From Proteus hauseri ATCC 700826 (GTDB lineage Bacteria; Pseudomonadota; Gammaproteobacteria; Enterobacterales; Enterobacteriaceae), in contig NZ_LXEV01000011.1 of NCBI RefSeq assembly GCF_001654965.1, positions 1 to 64,000 of the forward strand: DNA of 64,000 bases, in the 5' to 3' direction. Of this stretch, positions 40,098 to 51,286 are shown piece after piece (position 1 is the stretch's first letter; the number at the start of each line of letters is the position of its first letter). A program made the translations under genes and the position numbers. The notes under the pieces were generated by a model. It saw nothing but the letters and a program-made list of their open reading frames with translations, made no database searches and had not been told where the DNA came from.

Positions 40098-40767
40098 TTT
40101 TCTTATTTCATATTTTGCTCTTTTTATACCTATATAAAGAATGTGGTTATTTACAAAATTTAAACATTTAGTTATAACCATTAACCTTATTTTTAAATGC
40201 AAAGAATAAATGAGATGAATATCACTGAACGTATTGATAAAGCAATAATAATTTTATTATATGATTTTGTTTTTTGTTTTTTGATTAAATATAAAGGCAT
40301 TATAAAATTTAACAAAAAAGTATTTTAATTAATAATTAAAAATATTATAAAAAACAAAATATATATTTATTTATTTTTAAAATAATTAATAAATTAAATT
40401 TATTTTTTCTCTAATTATATCTTTAATATTCATTAAAAATAATCTTATATTATTAGGTATAAAAATAAAAAACAGCATTTATAAAATATTATTTATTATT
40501 ATCAATGAGTTGTGTTTATTTTCGTTTATTTTCACTTTTTTAGATTTTATCAGAATTTTTTTAGCCCTTCATCATGGGGAAACAGTGCTTTTTTACAGGG
40601 TTAACGGCGGATTGAGGTTAAATTCCATGGTTTATTTTTATAAATTAAATGCTATATCATTTTGATTATAAAGACATTATAGGCGTAGCTTTAAACGATT
40701 TAGCTGCTAAATATATTTTTTAGATCTTGGTGCTATATTTTTAGTTCCTCTTTACGCTTTGCTTGCA
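40098..40767. other. A+T-rich hemC-cyaA intergenic region
   Basis: About 670 bp with no supported gene. Bases 40220-40560 are extremely A+T-rich, followed by a more balanced segment (40560-40630, around CCTTCATCATGGGGAAACAG). The promoters of hemC and cyaA must lie here. Confidence 0.5.
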
Positions 40768-40789
40768 AGGTGTTAAATTGATCACGTTT
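40768..40789 (+). promoter_or_regulatory. CRP binding site upstream of cyaA
   Basis: Core TGTTA-N6-TCACG within AAGGTGTTAAATTGATCACG, which is the same sequence context as the CRP site in the E. coli cyaA promoter as I recall it. It lies about 110 nt before the cyaA start. CRP-cAMP represses cyaA there, giving feedback on cAMP. Confidence 0.75.
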
Positions 40790-40897
40790 CCGAGATTTTG
40801 TTAGTAAAGTTTTATCTATTAATAAATGAATAATTCAAGCTCGGTAACTTATAAACTCAGATTCTACTATCTTCTTAGTATTGTTCAGGCGAAACTC

Positions 40898-43498
40898 TTG
40901 TATCTTTATATTGAAACACTGAAGCAACGGCTGGATGCGATTAATCAACTCAGACTGGAACGAGCTTTTGCATCGATGGGTGATGTTTTTAAACAGGTCT
41001 ATGGTTTGATCCCTGTTTTACTGCATTATCACCATCCTGAGTTACCTGGTTATATTCAGGGGAATGTGCCTCATGGGACATGTTTCTTTGAACCTGATGA
41101 TGTGCAACGTCAATGGACAACCAAACTGGTTAACGCATTATGTGATGAGCCAATGGATGGATACGCCAGCGGAGAACTGCCAATTACTGGCATCTATTCG
41201 ATGGGGAGTACTTCTTCTATTGGGCAAAGTCACAGCTCCGATATTGATATTTGGGTCTGTCATCAATCTTGGCTGGATCAGGATGAGCGTGCACTTTTGC
41301 AACGTAAATGTCTGCTGATTGAGCAATGGGCAGGTAAGCTGGGGATTGATGTTACGTTTTTTCTTATCGATGAAAATAGATTTCGTCATCATGCAAGTGG
41401 CAGCCTGGGTGGAGAAGATTGCGGTTCGACTCAGCATATCCTTTTGCTTGACGAATTTTACCGTACTGCGGTTCGCCTAGCAGGTAAACGCTTGCTGTGG
41501 ACTATGGTGCCAGTAGAAGAAGAACATCATTATGATGAATATGTTATCTCTCTTTATTCTCAAGGTGTTTTAACACCGAATGAGTGGTTAGATTTAGGGG
41601 GATTAGGTGAGCTTTCTGCTGAAGAATATTTCGGTGCAAGCTTATGGCAGCTTTATAAAAGCGTCGATTCACCGTATAAAGCCGTATTAAAGAGTATTTT
41701 ATTAGAAGCCTATTCTGCTGATTATCCGAATGGCAAATTGCTAGCATTAGAAATGAAACAACATTTACATCGTGGTGAAATTGTGAACTACGGTTTAGAT
41801 GCCTATTGCATGATGCTTGAGCGAGTCACTCGCTATTTGCTTTCTATAAATGACTTAACTCGTCTTGATCTTATCCGTCGTTGTTTCTACCTCAAAGTCT
41901 GTGAAAAATTATCTAACGAAAACACAGAAAGTGAGCCTATCGGTTGGAGGCGACAAGTATTATCTCAATTAGTCACTCAATGGCAGTGGGATAACGAGCG
42001 CTTAACCGTATTAGATAACCGAGACAGCTGGAAAATAGAGCGTGTGCGTGATGCACATAACGAGCTATTAGATACGATGATGCAAAGTTATCGTAACCTT
42101 ATTCGTTTCGCTCGCCGCAATAATTTAAGCGTAAGCGCGAGTCCTCAGGATATTGGTGTATTAACACGTAAACTTTATGCTGCATTTGAAGCATTACCGG
42201 GTAAGGTGACGTTAGTTAATCCGCAAATTTCTCCTGATTTATCAGAGCCTCATTTAACCTTTATTTATGTTCCACAAGGCCGCGCTAATCGCAGTGGTTG
42301 GTATCTGTATAATCGGGCACCAGATTTTGCCAATATCGTCGGGCATCAACCTTTAGAATATAACCGTTACTTAAATAAATTGGTGGCATGGTCTTATTTT
42401 AATGGCCTGTTGACTAGTCATTCTCAGGTTTATATTCATCAGGGTGAATCTTCTTGTGATGAAATTAAGCTGCATGAATTAGTTAGAGATATGTCTGGGC
42501 ACTTTCCATTACGCTTGCCAGCACCAACACCTAAAGCGTTGTATAGTCCTTGTGAAATTCGACATTTAGCCATTATTGTTAATTTAGAAACGGACCCTAC
42601 AGAAAGCTTTTCTGATCAAGTGGTTCACTTTGATTTTAGAAAACTTGATGTATTTAGTTTCGGTGAAAAAGAGCAATGTTTAATTGGTAGCATTGATTTG
42701 CTCTATCGTAATTCATGGAATGAAGTCAGAACGCTACATTTTAGTGGCACTCAATCGATGTTGGAGTCGTTAAAAACGATTTTAGGTAAGATGCATCAAG
42801 ATGCTGCACCTCCAGCCTCTGTTGAAGTATTCTGCTATAGCCAACATTTACGTGGCCTAATTCGTACACGTGTTCAACAGTTAGTATCAGAATGTGTTGA
42901 GCTACGTTTATCAACTAACCGTTTAGAGCCAGGTCGTTTTAAAGCGTTGCGTATTGCGGGACAAACATGGGGATTGTTTTTTGAGCGCCTTAATGTGTCA
43001 GTGCAAAAATTAGAGAATGCTATCGAGTTTTATGGCGCTATCTCCTACAACAAATTACATGGATTGCCGGTTAAATTAGACAAAGATGCGCGTTATTTAC
43101 CTGCGGTTATCGATGGTTTCGCTTGTGAAGGGATTATTCAGTTCTTCTTTGAAACCACTGAAGATAACAATGTCTTTAATATCTATATCTTAGATGAAGC
43201 AAATCGAGTAGAAATTTATTCTCATTGTGAGGGAAGTAAAGAAGATTTGGTTAAAGATGTTAGCCGTTTCTATTCATCGTCCCATGATCGATTTACTTAC
43301 GGCTCAAGTTTTATCAACTTTAATTTGCCTCAATTTTATCAAATCGTGAAAGTAGAGGGATTAACACAAGTGTTGCCTTTTGCGGGTGGATCTTTTGGTC
43401 GATTAAGCGAGTTGGGGAAAGGGGATGATTCGCTACAAGATATGATCTCAGTTGAATCTCGTGCCTATACTGATTATCAGGCCGTTCAACACTCTTAA
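40898..43498 (+). CDS. cyaA: Adenylate cyclase, class I
   Basis: An 866-residue enzyme making cAMP from ATP. The N-terminal catalytic nucleotidyltransferase domain carries [21 protein letters not shown] and [24 protein letters not shown]; the C-terminal regulatory half responds to the phosphorylated sugar-PTS enzyme IIA-Glc in relatives. The frame is open from ATG 40826, but TTG 40898 (AGGCG upstream) starts the conserved [17 protein letters not shown] and copies the weak UUG start of E. coli cyaA, so it is preferred. The variable C-terminal tail differs from E. coli. Confidence 0.95.
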   Translation: MYLYIETLKQRLDAINQLRLERAFASMGDVFKQVYGLIPVLLHYHHPELPGYIQGNVPHGTCFFEPDDVQRQWTTKLVNALCDEPMDGYASGELPITGIYSMGSTSSIGQSHSSDIDIWVCHQSWLDQDERALLQRKCLLIEQWAGKLGIDVTFFLIDENRFRHHASGSLGGEDCGSTQHILLLDEFYRTAVRLAGKRLLWTMVPVEEEHHYDEYVISLYSQGVLTPNEWLDLGGLGELSAEEYFGASLWQLYKSVDSPYKAVLKSILLEAYSADYPNGKLLALEMKQHLHRGEIVNYGLDAYCMMLERVTRYLLSINDLTRLDLIRRCFYLKVCEKLSNENTESEPIGWRRQVLSQLVTQWQWDNERLTVLDNRDSWKIERVRDAHNELLDTMMQSYRNLIRFARRNNLSVSASPQDIGVLTRKLYAAFEALPGKVTLVNPQISPDLSEPHLTFIYVPQGRANRSGWYLYNRAPDFANIVGHQPLEYNRYLNKLVAWSYFNGLLTSHSQVYIHQGESSCDEIKLHELVRDMSGHFPLRLPAPTPKALYSPCEIRHLAIIVNLETDPTESFSDQVVHFDFRKLDVFSFGEKEQCLIGSIDLLYRNSWNEVRTLHFSGTQSMLESLKTILGKMHQDAAPPASVEVFCYSQHLRGLIRTRVQQLVSECVELRLSTNRLEPGRFKALRIAGQTWGLFFERLNVSVQKLENAIEFYGAISYNKLHGLPVKLDKDARYLPAVIDGFACEGIIQFFFETTEDNNVFNIYILDEANRVEIYSHCEGSKEDLVKDVSRFYSSSHDRFTYGSSFINFNLPQFYQIVKVEGLTQVLPFAGGSFGRLSELGKGDDSLQDMISVESRAYTDYQAVQHS

Positions 43499-43529
43499 TT
43501 TTGTATCGTAATGAAGTGTATAAAAATTA

Positions 43530-43557
43530 ACAGGAGCTAATTAAGGCTCCTGTTTTT
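43530..43557. terminator. Terminator between cyaA and cyaY
   Basis: The stem ACAGGAGC / GCTCCTGT with an eight-base loop and a TTTTGTT tail lies 31 nt after cyaA. Convergent cyaY probably uses it too. Confidence 0.85.
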
Positions 43558-43575
43558 GTTGCATGAATACATTAA

Positions 43576-43893
43576 CTAAAATGAAAATGCTTCACCACTT
43601 TGTTCAGTTATTGCTGTTGCCAACATGGTTAAGAATTCGCCGCCACTTCTATCACAAATCCATTGGTTATTTTTCCAATCAAAATGATAGCCACCAGAAC
43701 GCGTTGCTAACCAAACTTGATGAAAGGCTTCTTGGCGATTGATAATAATTTTACTATTATTTTCAAAGGTTAATGTCATAACGCCACCATTGATTTCACA
43801 ATCAATATCCGCATCACCTTCATAGTTGTCGATAGTTTGTTCTATTGCTGACATCAATTCATCAGCTAATTGGTGAAATTCACTGTCGTTCAT
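43576..43893 (-). CDS. cyaY: CyaY, bacterial frataxin
   Basis: A 105-residue iron-binding protein that interacts with IscS and modulates Fe-S cluster assembly. Acidic N-terminal helix ([20 protein letters not shown]) and conserved [34 protein letters not shown] and CDRSGGEF. Two in-frame ATGs exist six bases apart; 43893 is preferred because TAGGA is then eight bases away and the product starts like E. coli. Divergent from lptM. Confidence 0.95.
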   Translation of the reverse strand: MNDSEFHQLADELMSAIEQTIDNYEGDADIDCEINGGVMTLTFENNSKIIINRQEAFHQVWLATRSGGYHFDWKNNQWICDRSGGEFLTMLATAITEQSGEAFSF

Positions 43894-43972
43894 CTTCATT
43901 TCCTATTTGCTTTTCGAGATCTAACTGCGATTATAGAGGATATTAATCAAATTAATGACAGGCAGATTTCGA

Positions 43973-44140
43973 ATGAAAACGTATTTACGTTGCACTCTTG
44001 CTATAATAACACTGATTTCTCTTTCTGGTTGTGGCTTGAAAGGCCCTCTTTATTTCCCTCCTGAAGATACTCAGGCAAAAATGACTCAGTCATCCCAGCC
44101 AACCCAGCAAGTTGAGAGCACCTCGACTCAGAGTAATTAG
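43973..44140 (+). CDS. lptM: LptM (YifL), small outer-membrane lipoprotein
   Basis: A 55-residue lipoprotein with a 19-residue signal ending in the lipobox LSGC, followed by the family hallmark GLKGPLYFPPE. In E. coli LptM stabilises the LptD-LptE LPS translocon and aids LptD disulfide formation. ATG 43973 gives the normal signal peptide; the longer frame at 43955 is unlikely. The hydrophilic Thr/Gln/Ser-rich tail is shorter than in E. coli (67 residues). Confidence 0.92.
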   Translation: MKTYLRCTLAIITLISLSGCGLKGPLYFPPEDTQAKMTQSSQPTQQVESTSTQSN

Positions 44141-44180
44141 TCAATATTAGGAACGGGACACCGTTTCAGGCAGGGGCAAA

Positions 44181-45005
44181 ATGCAATTTTCAAAAATGCA
44201 TGGTCTTGGCAACGACTTTATGGTGGTTGATGCCGTGACTCAAAATGTTTATTTTTCACCAGAGCTGATTTGTCGATTAGCTAATCGACATACAGGTGTG
44301 GGTTTTGATCAATTCTTAGTCGTTGAAGCGCCTTATGATCCTGAGCTTGATTTTCATTATCGCATCTTTAATGCGGATGGAAGTGAAGTTGCACAATGTG
44401 GTAATGGTGCGCGTTGTTTTGCTCGCTTTGTTCGATTAAAAGGGCTCACAAATAAAAGAGAAATAAAAGTGAGTACACAATCTGGCAGAATGACACTGCA
44501 CGTTATGGACAATGACGATGTTTGCGTCAATATGGGCGAACCGGAGTTTGATCCACAAAAAGTACCTTTTCGTGCGCAAAAGGCAGAAAAGACCTATATT
44601 ATCAGAGCGATGGAACGTACCGTATTATGTGGTGTCGTTTCTATGGGAAATCCACATTGTGTTATTCAGGTCGATGATATTCAAACTGCAGAAGTTGAAT
44701 TATTAGGGCCAGTATTAGAACAACATGAACGTTTTCCTGAGCGTGCTAATATAGGGTTTATGCAAGTTGTGGATAGAAATACCCTTCATTTGCGTGTTTT
44801 TGAACGCGGTGCAGGTGAAACCAATGCCTGTGGAAGTGGGGCTTGTGCTGCTGTTGCGATAGGTATTTCACAAGGCTTACTCGATAAACAAGTAAAAGTG
44901 ACGTTACCTGGTGGTTCATTGCTCATTGAGTGGCGAGGTGCTGGTCACCCACTTTATATGACAGGCCCTGCGACACATATTTATGATGGGATCATTCAGC
45001 TATAA
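44181..45005 (+). CDS. dapF: Diaminopimelate epimerase
   Basis: A 274-residue PLP-independent racemase converting LL- to meso-diaminopimelate for lysine and peptidoglycan. Both active-site cysteines are visible in [12 protein letters not shown] (near residue 73) and [11 protein letters not shown] (near 217). Same length as E. coli DapF. Begins the dapF-yigA-xerC-yigB run of tightly spaced genes. Confidence 0.97.
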   Translation: MQFSKMHGLGNDFMVVDAVTQNVYFSPELICRLANRHTGVGFDQFLVVEAPYDPELDFHYRIFNADGSEVAQCGNGARCFARFVRLKGLTNKREIKVSTQSGRMTLHVMDNDDVCVNMGEPEFDPQKVPFRAQKAEKTYIIRAMERTVLCGVVSMGNPHCVIQVDDIQTAEVELLGPVLEQHERFPERANIGFMQVVDRNTLHLRVFERGAGETNACGSGACAAVAIGISQGLLDKQVKVTLPGGSLLIEWRGAGHPLYMTGPATHIYDGIIQL

Positions 45006-45030
45006 TATTACTTTTTAAGAGGTTATCTGT

Positions 45031-45741
45031 ATGACGGATAAAAATGAGCAGTTTTGTTACCCAGAAAAAAACGAGTTAAATGATCAACAGGTCATTCGTT
45101 ATCTTAGGGAACACCCTGGTTTTTTTATCCGCAATGCCAGTTATATTGAGCAAATGCAGGTTCCTCACCCAGTAAGAGGCACTGTTTCATTGGTGGAATG
45201 GATTATGTCTCGTCAGCGTAATCGTATTCATTATCTTGAAGAAGATATGCGATTACTAATAGAGCAAGCGTCAGAGAATGAGTCACTATTTAGTCAATTG
45301 TTGCTACTTATTTCTGAGTTATCAAGCAGTACTTCGCTTAATGATATGTTAGAGCGCTTAAATCTTTGGGCTAAAGGTTTAGGACTTTACTCTGTACAGT
45401 TGCGCTTATTTACCGACCGCTGGCAATTAAATCCCCCTTTAGATGCACAAGATTTAGCATTATCTCGCCAGTCTTTTGAGCATTTTCGAATTCAGCATAT
45501 GGGTGAAAAAAATCACTATTTGGGCACTTTAAATGGGCAAGAAATGATGCTGTTAATGCCTAATGTGCGTCGCTCTGGTTCTGTTGCGCTCTCTTTATTG
45601 GGGCATTATGGTGACTTAGGTGTGATTATTTTTAATAGCCGAGATAATCAACATTTCCAGCAAGGAATGGGAACCGTCATGCTTGATAAACTCGCTCATT
45701 TATTACCCGAATTATTAATGCGTTGGGTAGCAAGGCAATGA
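45031..45741 (+). CDS. yigA: DUF484 (GAF-like) protein YigA
   Basis: A 236-residue DUF484 protein. It has the characteristic start [15 protein letters not shown], then [21 protein letters not shown] and a GAF-like second half. Function unknown; conserved between dapF and xerC in gammaproteobacteria. Its stop overlaps the xerC ATG by four bases. Confidence 0.9.
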   Translation: MTDKNEQFCYPEKNELNDQQVIRYLREHPGFFIRNASYIEQMQVPHPVRGTVSLVEWIMSRQRNRIHYLEEDMRLLIEQASENESLFSQLLLLISELSSSTSLNDMLERLNLWAKGLGLYSVQLRLFTDRWQLNPPLDAQDLALSRQSFEHFRIQHMGEKNHYLGTLNGQEMMLLMPNVRRSGSVALSLLGHYGDLGVIIFNSRDNQHFQQGMGTVMLDKLAHLLPELLMRWVARQ

Positions 45742-46661
45742 GTCATTTAGTGGCGATACCCGAAACGCTTTCATTACCTTATGAGCAATTTTTGCGTTAT
45801 ATCCAAGTTGAACGTCGATTAAGTCCTGTTACTGTTGAAAATTATCAGCGCCAACTTTCTGCATTAGCGCAAATGATGGTCGCGATGAATATTATTCAAT
45901 GGTCATCGCTTGAAAGCCAACATGTGCGTATGCTCCTAGCAAAAAGTCACCGCAGTGGATTACAAGCAACAAGTTTGGCTTTACGTTTTTCTGCGCTACG
46001 CAGTTTTCTTGATTGGCAAGTTGCTCAAGGAATGTTAGAGGTTAACCCCGCCAAAGGAATTCGTACGCCGAAATCAGGTCGCCACCTTCCTAAAAATATG
46101 GATGTTGATGAAGTAAATCAGCTGATGAATATTGACTTGAAAGATCCTCTCTCTGTAAGAGATAGAACCATGCTAGAAGTGATGTATGGTGCAGGATTAC
46201 GTTTATCAGAATTAACGGGGTTAAATATTACCGATATCGACCTTAAAGAAGGTGAAGTTCGTGTATTAGGTAAGGGAAGTAAAGAACGAAAAGTGCCGTT
46301 GGGGCGAATGGCGATTGAGTGGCTACAACATTGGTATCCCATGCGAGAATTGTATGCACCAGAAGATAAAGCGGTGTTTATTTCGACCAAAAGTGGTAAG
46401 CGGTTATCAGTGCGCAGTGTGCAAAAACGGTTTGAACTTTGGGGTGTTCGCCAAGGCTTAAGCAGTCATGTTAACCCACATAAATTACGTCATTCTTTTG
46501 CGACCCATTTACTGGAGTCCAGTGGTGATTTACGGGCAGTGCAAGAATTATTAGGTCACGCTAATTTATCGACTACACAAGTTTATACGCACTTAGATTT
46601 TCAACATTTATCTAAAGTGTACGATGCTGCTCATCCTAGAGCTAAGAGAGAAAAATCATAA
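45738..46661 (+). CDS. xerC: XerC, site-specific tyrosine recombinase
   Basis: A 307-residue recombinase that with XerD resolves chromosome dimers at dif. N-terminal SAM-like domain, then the catalytic residues in [12 protein letters not shown] (Arg), [10 protein letters not shown] (Lys), [15 protein letters not shown] (His, Arg), [16 protein letters not shown] (His, nucleophile Tyr). ATG 45738 overlaps the yigA TGA; a start at 45723 is less likely. About eight residues longer at the N-terminus than E. coli. Confidence 0.96.
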   Translation: MSHLVAIPETLSLPYEQFLRYIQVERRLSPVTVENYQRQLSALAQMMVAMNIIQWSSLESQHVRMLLAKSHRSGLQATSLALRFSALRSFLDWQVAQGMLEVNPAKGIRTPKSGRHLPKNMDVDEVNQLMNIDLKDPLSVRDRTMLEVMYGAGLRLSELTGLNITDIDLKEGEVRVLGKGSKERKVPLGRMAIEWLQHWYPMRELYAPEDKAVFISTKSGKRLSVRSVQKRFELWGVRQGLSSHVNPHKLRHSFATHLLESSGDLRAVQELLGHANLSTTQVYTHLDFQHLSKVYDAAHPRAKREKS

Positions 46662-47377
46662 TGCACTTTTATCGAACACTGATGCCCATTGCAGCAATGA
46701 CTTTCGATCTTGATGATACGTTGTATGACAACGTCCCTGTGATGGATAAAACTGAACAAGAAACACTGGCATTTATTCGTCAATATGATCAGCGTTTTAA
46801 TCATTTTACAGAACAAGATGTAAATGCCTATAAAACGCCTCTGATAGAAAAAGATCCTGATATTTTTCATGACATCACTCAATGGCGTTGGCTTGCAGCA
46901 AGAAATATGTTGTTAGATTACAACTACAGTGAAGCAAAAGCACAGCAAGGTGCCGACGAAATAATGGCGCATTTTGCTTATTGGCGTAGCCGCATTATGG
47001 TGCCGAATAATACTCATCAAGTACTCAGTGAGTTAGCGCAAAAAATGCCGCTAGTGGCGATAACAAACGGTAATGCAAATCCTCTAAGTTGTGGTTTAGG
47101 ACAATATTTTTCTTATATTTTGAAAGCCGGGCCTGATGGCCGCTCTAAGCCTTACCCTGATATGTTTGATAAAGCGGCATCTTTGCTGAATTTACCTCAT
47201 CAGAAAATTTTGCATGTCGGCGATCATCTTGTCACTGATGTTGAAGGTGCTGTTCGCAGTGGATTACAAGCTTGTTGGATTAATCTTGATAACCGTAGTT
47301 TATTTCAAGATGGTGAAACAAGAGTGATGCCACATGTTGAAATCACAGATTTAAGCAAGCTGACAGAGTTAATCTAG
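46661..47377 (+). CDS. yigB: YigB, HAD-family FMN phosphatase
   Basis: A 238-residue HAD hydrolase. Motif I is MTFDLDDTLYDN (nucleophile Asp), motif II ITNGN, and motif IV HVGDHLVTDVEGA. In E. coli it dephosphorylates FMN and other small phosphates. The ATG shares one base with the xerC stop. Confidence 0.94.
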   Translation: MHFYRTLMPIAAMTFDLDDTLYDNVPVMDKTEQETLAFIRQYDQRFNHFTEQDVNAYKTPLIEKDPDIFHDITQWRWLAARNMLLDYNYSEAKAQQGADEIMAHFAYWRSRIMVPNNTHQVLSELAQKMPLVAITNGNANPLSCGLGQYFSYILKAGPDGRSKPYPDMFDKAASLLNLPHQKILHVGDHLVTDVEGAVRSGLQACWINLDNRSLFQDGETRVMPHVEITDLSKLTELI

Positions 47378-47475
47378 ATAAACGCTAAGTTAAAATAACC
47401 TAATAAGACCTTTAAGATAGGCTTTACTTTGCACAGGGCGTAAAATCCTGTTAGTTTGTTACAGATTAATTGTTT

Positions 47476-47491
47476 CTGTATATATCCACAG
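47476..47491 (+). promoter_or_regulatory. LexA (SOS) box of uvrD
   Basis: CTGTATATATCCACAG fits CTG-N10-CAG and differs little from the E. coli uvrD operator. It lies 30 nt before the uvrD start, so it overlaps the promoter or transcription start. Confidence 0.9.
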
Positions 47492-47521
47492 TATTTTCTC
47501 TTCACTCAATGATTGGTAATT

Positions 47522-49678
47522 ATGGACGTCTCATCTCTGCTAGAAGGCCTTAACGATAAACAGCGTGAAGCTGTTGCGGCACCTCGAACAAATATGTTGG
47601 TGCTGGCAGGTGCGGGTAGTGGTAAAACCCGAGTACTGGTACATCGTATTGCTTGGTTATTATCAGTTGAACAGGCGTCTCCATTCTCAATTATGGCGGT
47701 GACCTTTACCAATAAAGCGGCAGCAGAAATGCGCCATCGTATTGAAGACTTAATTGGTACAAGCCAAGGCGGTATGTGGATAGGTACTTTTCATAGTCTT
47801 GCACATCGATTATTACGCGCCCATTACCTGGATGCAGGATTACCTCAAGATTTTCAAATTATTGATAGCGATGACCAATATCGTTTAATTCGACGCATTG
47901 TGAAATCAATGAATCTTGACGATAAACAGTGGCCAGCGCGGCAAGGAACGTGGTACATCAATGGTAAAAAAGATGAAGGATTACGCCCTCAACATATTCA
48001 AACCTATGGTAATCCTGTTGAAGCGACATGGTTAAAAGTTTATCAGGCTTATCAAGAAGCTTGTGATCGTGCCGGATTAGTCGATTTTGCCGAGCTTTTA
48101 TTACGAGCTCATGAGCTTTGGTTAAACAAACCACAAATTCTAGAACACTATCAAAACCGATTTACAAATGTATTAGTTGATGAGTTTCAGGATACCAACC
48201 GCATTCAATATGCATGGATAAGAATGCTAGCGGGTCAAACCGGCAAAGTGATGATTGTCGGAGATGATGATCAATCCATTTATGGTTGGCGCGGCGCACA
48301 AGTTGAAAACATCCAAAACTTCTTAAATGAATTTCCTGGTGCTGAAACTATACGTTTAGAGCAAAACTATCGTTCGACCAGCAATATTCTGAAAGCGGCT
48401 AATGCGTTAATTTCGAATAACAGTGACAGGTTAGGTAAAAATCTGTGGACTGATGGTGTTGAAGGCGAGCCTATTTCGCTTTATTGCGCATTTAACGATT
48501 TAGATGAAGCCCGTTATGTCGTCGGGCGAATCAAGCGTTGGCAAGAAGAGGGCGGTGCACTTTCTGATTGCGCTATCCTTTATCGTAGTAATGCTCAGTC
48601 TCGTATAATGGAAGAAGCCTTATTACAAGCTGCTATGCCTTATCGTATTTATGGTGGTCAGCGCTTCTTCGAACGCCAAGAAATTAAAGATGCGCTTTCT
48701 TATATGCGATTAACTGCCAACCGCCATGACGATGCTTCTTTTGAACGTGTTGTGAATACCCCAACGCGAGGTATTGGCGATAGAACATTAGATATTGTTC
48801 GCCAAGTCGCAAGAGATAACCAAATCACGTTGTGGGAAAGTTCATTACAGGTTATTGAACACAAAATGCTAGCGGGTAGAGCAACCGCAGCAATACAGCG
48901 CTTTTTAGAGTTGATTGAAACCTTAGCGTCTGAAACCTCAGAAATGCCTCTACATGTTCAAACCGACCGTATTATTCGTGATTCTGGTTTAAAAGCGATG
49001 TATGAGCAAGAAAAAGGTGAAAAAGCCCAAGCACGTATTGAAAACCTTGAAGAGCTCGTTACTGCAACACGCCAATTTAGCTATCAAGATGAAGACGAAG
49101 ATTTAATGCCGCTACAAGCCTTCCTTTCACATGCAGCACTTGAATCAGGGGAAAGCCAAGCAGATGCTTATCAAGATGCAGTTCAATTGATGACATTGCA
49201 CTCAGCAAAAGGGTTAGAGTTTTCACAAGTCTTTATTGTGGGTGTTGAAGAAGGAATGTTCCCTAGCCAAATGTCACTGGATGAAGGGGGACGTTTAGAA
49301 GAAGAACGCCGCCTTGCTTACGTTGGTTTAACTAGAGCGATGAAAAAGCTAACGCTAACTTATGCTGAAAATCGGCGTTTATATGGTAAAGAAGTCAGCC
49401 ATCGGCCTTCTCGTTTTATTGGTGAGTTACCTAAAGAGTGTGTTGAAGAGGTGCGCTTAAGAGCGACGGTTTCACGCCCGGTTAATCACCAACGATTGGG
49501 TACACCTATTATCAGTAACGATTCAGGTTATTCTTTAGGTCAGCGTGTAAAACACCCTAAATTTGGTGCAGGTACAATTATTAATATTGAAGGAAGTGGT
49601 GAACATTGCCGCTTACAAATTGCATTTCAAGGTGAAGGAATTAAATGGCTGGTGGCTGCGTTTGCTCGGTTAGAATAA
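47522..49678 (+). CDS. uvrD: UvrD, DNA helicase II
   Basis: A 718-residue SF1A 3'-5' helicase for nucleotide-excision and mismatch repair. Motifs: GAGSGKT (30-36), [52 protein letters not shown] and VGLTRAMKKL, and a C-terminal Tudor-like domain (GQRVKHPKFGAGTIINIEGSGE) that contacts RNA polymerase in E. coli. ATG 47522 gives the conserved MDVSSLL; the in-frame codon at 47513 is less likely. Induced by DNA damage through the LexA box. Confidence 0.97.
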   Translation: MDVSSLLEGLNDKQREAVAAPRTNMLVLAGAGSGKTRVLVHRIAWLLSVEQASPFSIMAVTFTNKAAAEMRHRIEDLIGTSQGGMWIGTFHSLAHRLLRAHYLDAGLPQDFQIIDSDDQYRLIRRIVKSMNLDDKQWPARQGTWYINGKKDEGLRPQHIQTYGNPVEATWLKVYQAYQEACDRAGLVDFAELLLRAHELWLNKPQILEHYQNRFTNVLVDEFQDTNRIQYAWIRMLAGQTGKVMIVGDDDQSIYGWRGAQVENIQNFLNEFPGAETIRLEQNYRSTSNILKAANALISNNSDRLGKNLWTDGVEGEPISLYCAFNDLDEARYVVGRIKRWQEEGGALSDCAILYRSNAQSRIMEEALLQAAMPYRIYGGQRFFERQEIKDALSYMRLTANRHDDASFERVVNTPTRGIGDRTLDIVRQVARDNQITLWESSLQVIEHKMLAGRATAAIQRFLELIETLASETSEMPLHVQTDRIIRDSGLKAMYEQEKGEKAQARIENLEELVTATRQFSYQDEDEDLMPLQAFLSHAALESGESQADAYQDAVQLMTLHSAKGLEFSQVFIVGVEEGMFPSQMSLDEGGRLEEERRLAYVGLTRAMKKLTLTYAENRRLYGKEVSHRPSRFIGELPKECVEEVRLRATVSRPVNHQRLGTPIISNDSGYSLGQRVKHPKFGAGTIINIEGSGEHCRLQIAFQGEGIKWLVAAFARLE

Positions 49679-49719
49679 GCCGTTTTCACGTTATGTGATG
49701 AGCATAAGTATCAAAAATA

Positions 49720-49758
49720 AGCCTCTATTAGCGTAAATGACTAATAGGGGCTTTTTTT
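49720..49758 (+). terminator. Terminator after uvrD
   Basis: The stem GCCTCTATTAG / CTAATAGGGGC (one mismatch or wobble) with a nine-base loop is followed by eight T residues. Confidence 0.9.
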
Positions 49759-49822
49759 TACTGTGAGCTATGGGTGAGTTCTGAATAATCACGAAATAAA
49801 ATTTTATTTCGGATATTAATTT

Positions 49823-50236
49823 ATGAAAATAGCTCCTATAGCGTGTTATTACATCCCCAGTTTAGAAACGGCTACTTCGTTAAATAAAATAAATAAGTAT
49901 CAATATGTTACTTTTGATTTGGAGGAGGAGCCAATACCGGTAGCGACTTTATCGCCACCTGTTATTGAACAGGATTTTTATCGTCCTTCTGAGCTAAACA
50001 ATGACGAAGACTCCTATATCAAACTATTACAGCGCCAACGTAATTTTATACCTCACGTAAATTTATTTTATGTTGCTTGGCAACGTAGCATCCGTATTTT
50101 TAATTCACCGGTATTTGTAATGAAAAGAGCTTATCGGTATGTAGAAAATATTGCGCGTAGCTCATTATTAAAATCTGATAAAAGAAAACGATCCTCTTCC
50201 GCCTTTGTCGCAATAACTAATTTGGCGGAAGAGTAA
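49823..50236 (+). CDS. Hypothetical protein, 137 residues
   Basis: Family not recognised. The N-terminal half is acidic and Pro-rich (FDLEEEPIPVATLSPP). The C-terminal half is basic (MKRAYRYVENIARSS then KSDKRKRSSS). There is no signal peptide or membrane helix. The upstream ribosome site is weak (CGGATA). It occupies the place where E. coli has corA and yigF/yigG, and is convergent with rarD, ending 11 bp from it. The clean 137-codon frame and its separation by terminators argue that it is real. It may be a Proteus-group orphan. Confidence 0.65.
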   Translation: MKIAPIACYYIPSLETATSLNKINKYQYVTFDLEEEPIPVATLSPPVIEQDFYRPSELNNDEDSYIKLLQRQRNFIPHVNLFYVAWQRSIRIFNSPVFVMKRAYRYVENIARSSLLKSDKRKRSSSAFVAITNLAEE

Positions 50237-50247
50237 AGACGAGGTAA

Positions 50248-51141
50248 TTAAGAACGTCTTAGTCGGCGTTGTGTGTATAACGCATCTAATGTGAACAGAA
50301 TAAGTGCAACCCAAATAAAACCAAAAGTGACTAAACGCTCGGCATCAATGTTTTCGCCATAAACCATCGTGGCAAGAATAAACATCAACGTTGGGCCAAT
50401 ATATTGGAAAAAACCCAGTGTAGATAAGCGCAAGTGTTGTGCCGCCTCTGTAAATAACAGTAGTGGGATGGTGGTGATAATACCCGCTGCAATCAGCAAT
50501 GTATTTAATGACCAGCTATTTTCCATCATATTGCTGGTTGAAGAATGGGTGAAAAATAGGATGTAGATTAACGCAATAGGGAATAACCAAAGCGTTTCAA
50601 TGGTCATACCTGTTTGTGCATCAACACCTAATTTTTTACGTAATAACCCATAAAGACCAAATGTTACTGCAAGACTTAGCCCAATAACGGGAACAGAACC
50701 AAATTGCCATAATTGAATTAGGACACCAGTAAAGGCTAATCCAACAGCAATCCATTGCATACGGCGAAAGCGTTCACCTAAAAAGAGCATCCCAAAGAGT
50801 ACGTTAACCAGTGGATTAATAAAATAACCGAGGCTGGCTTCTAACATAAATCCGTGGTTCACCGCCCAAATATAAATTAGCCAGTTACTGGCGATAATCA
50901 CCGCCGTTAAGGCTAAAAGGAGTATTTTCTTTGGTTGACGGATAAGTTGACGTAAATAAGGCCAATGACGGCTTACTGTCATTAGAATCAACATAAAAAA
51001 GAAAGACCATAAGATACGGTGCGTTAGGATCTCTTCGGCGGGCACTTCTTGAATGCTTTTAAAATAGACAGGGGCAATACCCCAGATAAAATAGGCGCCT
51101 AAGGCACATAAGACGCCTTTCATCGTGTTTTTCTGGCTCAT
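50248..51141 (-). CDS. rarD: RarD, EamA-family transporter
   Basis: A 297-residue inner-membrane protein with ten predicted helices and two EamA repeats, of the RarD subfamily (KGVLCALGAYFIWGIAPVYFK, HRILWSFFFM, LGYFINPLVNVLFGMLFLGE). It was first linked to chloramphenicol sensitivity; the substrate is not established. Length as in E. coli. Confidence 0.93.
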   Translation of the reverse strand: MSQKNTMKGVLCALGAYFIWGIAPVYFKSIQEVPAEEILTHRILWSFFFMLILMTVSRHWPYLRQLIRQPKKILLLALTAVIIASNWLIYIWAVNHGFMLEASLGYFINPLVNVLFGMLFLGERFRRMQWIAVGLAFTGVLIQLWQFGSVPVIGLSLAVTFGLYGLLRKKLGVDAQTGMTIETLWLFPIALIYILFFTHSSTSNMMENSWSLNTLLIAAGIITTIPLLLFTEAAQHLRLSTLGFFQYIGPTLMFILATMVYGENIDAERLVTFGFIWVALILFTLDALYTQRRLRRS

Positions 51142-51286
51142 GCTATCTCTGGAATTGATGGAAAGGAAAATTGTGACGGGGCTATCATACCCAATGACAT
51201 CTCTAATGTGTCATCAGGTATGCATTTTTACAAGTAATTAATAACATTCTAAACATCTCAGCGCACGCTCAGTTTTAGCCAACAAT

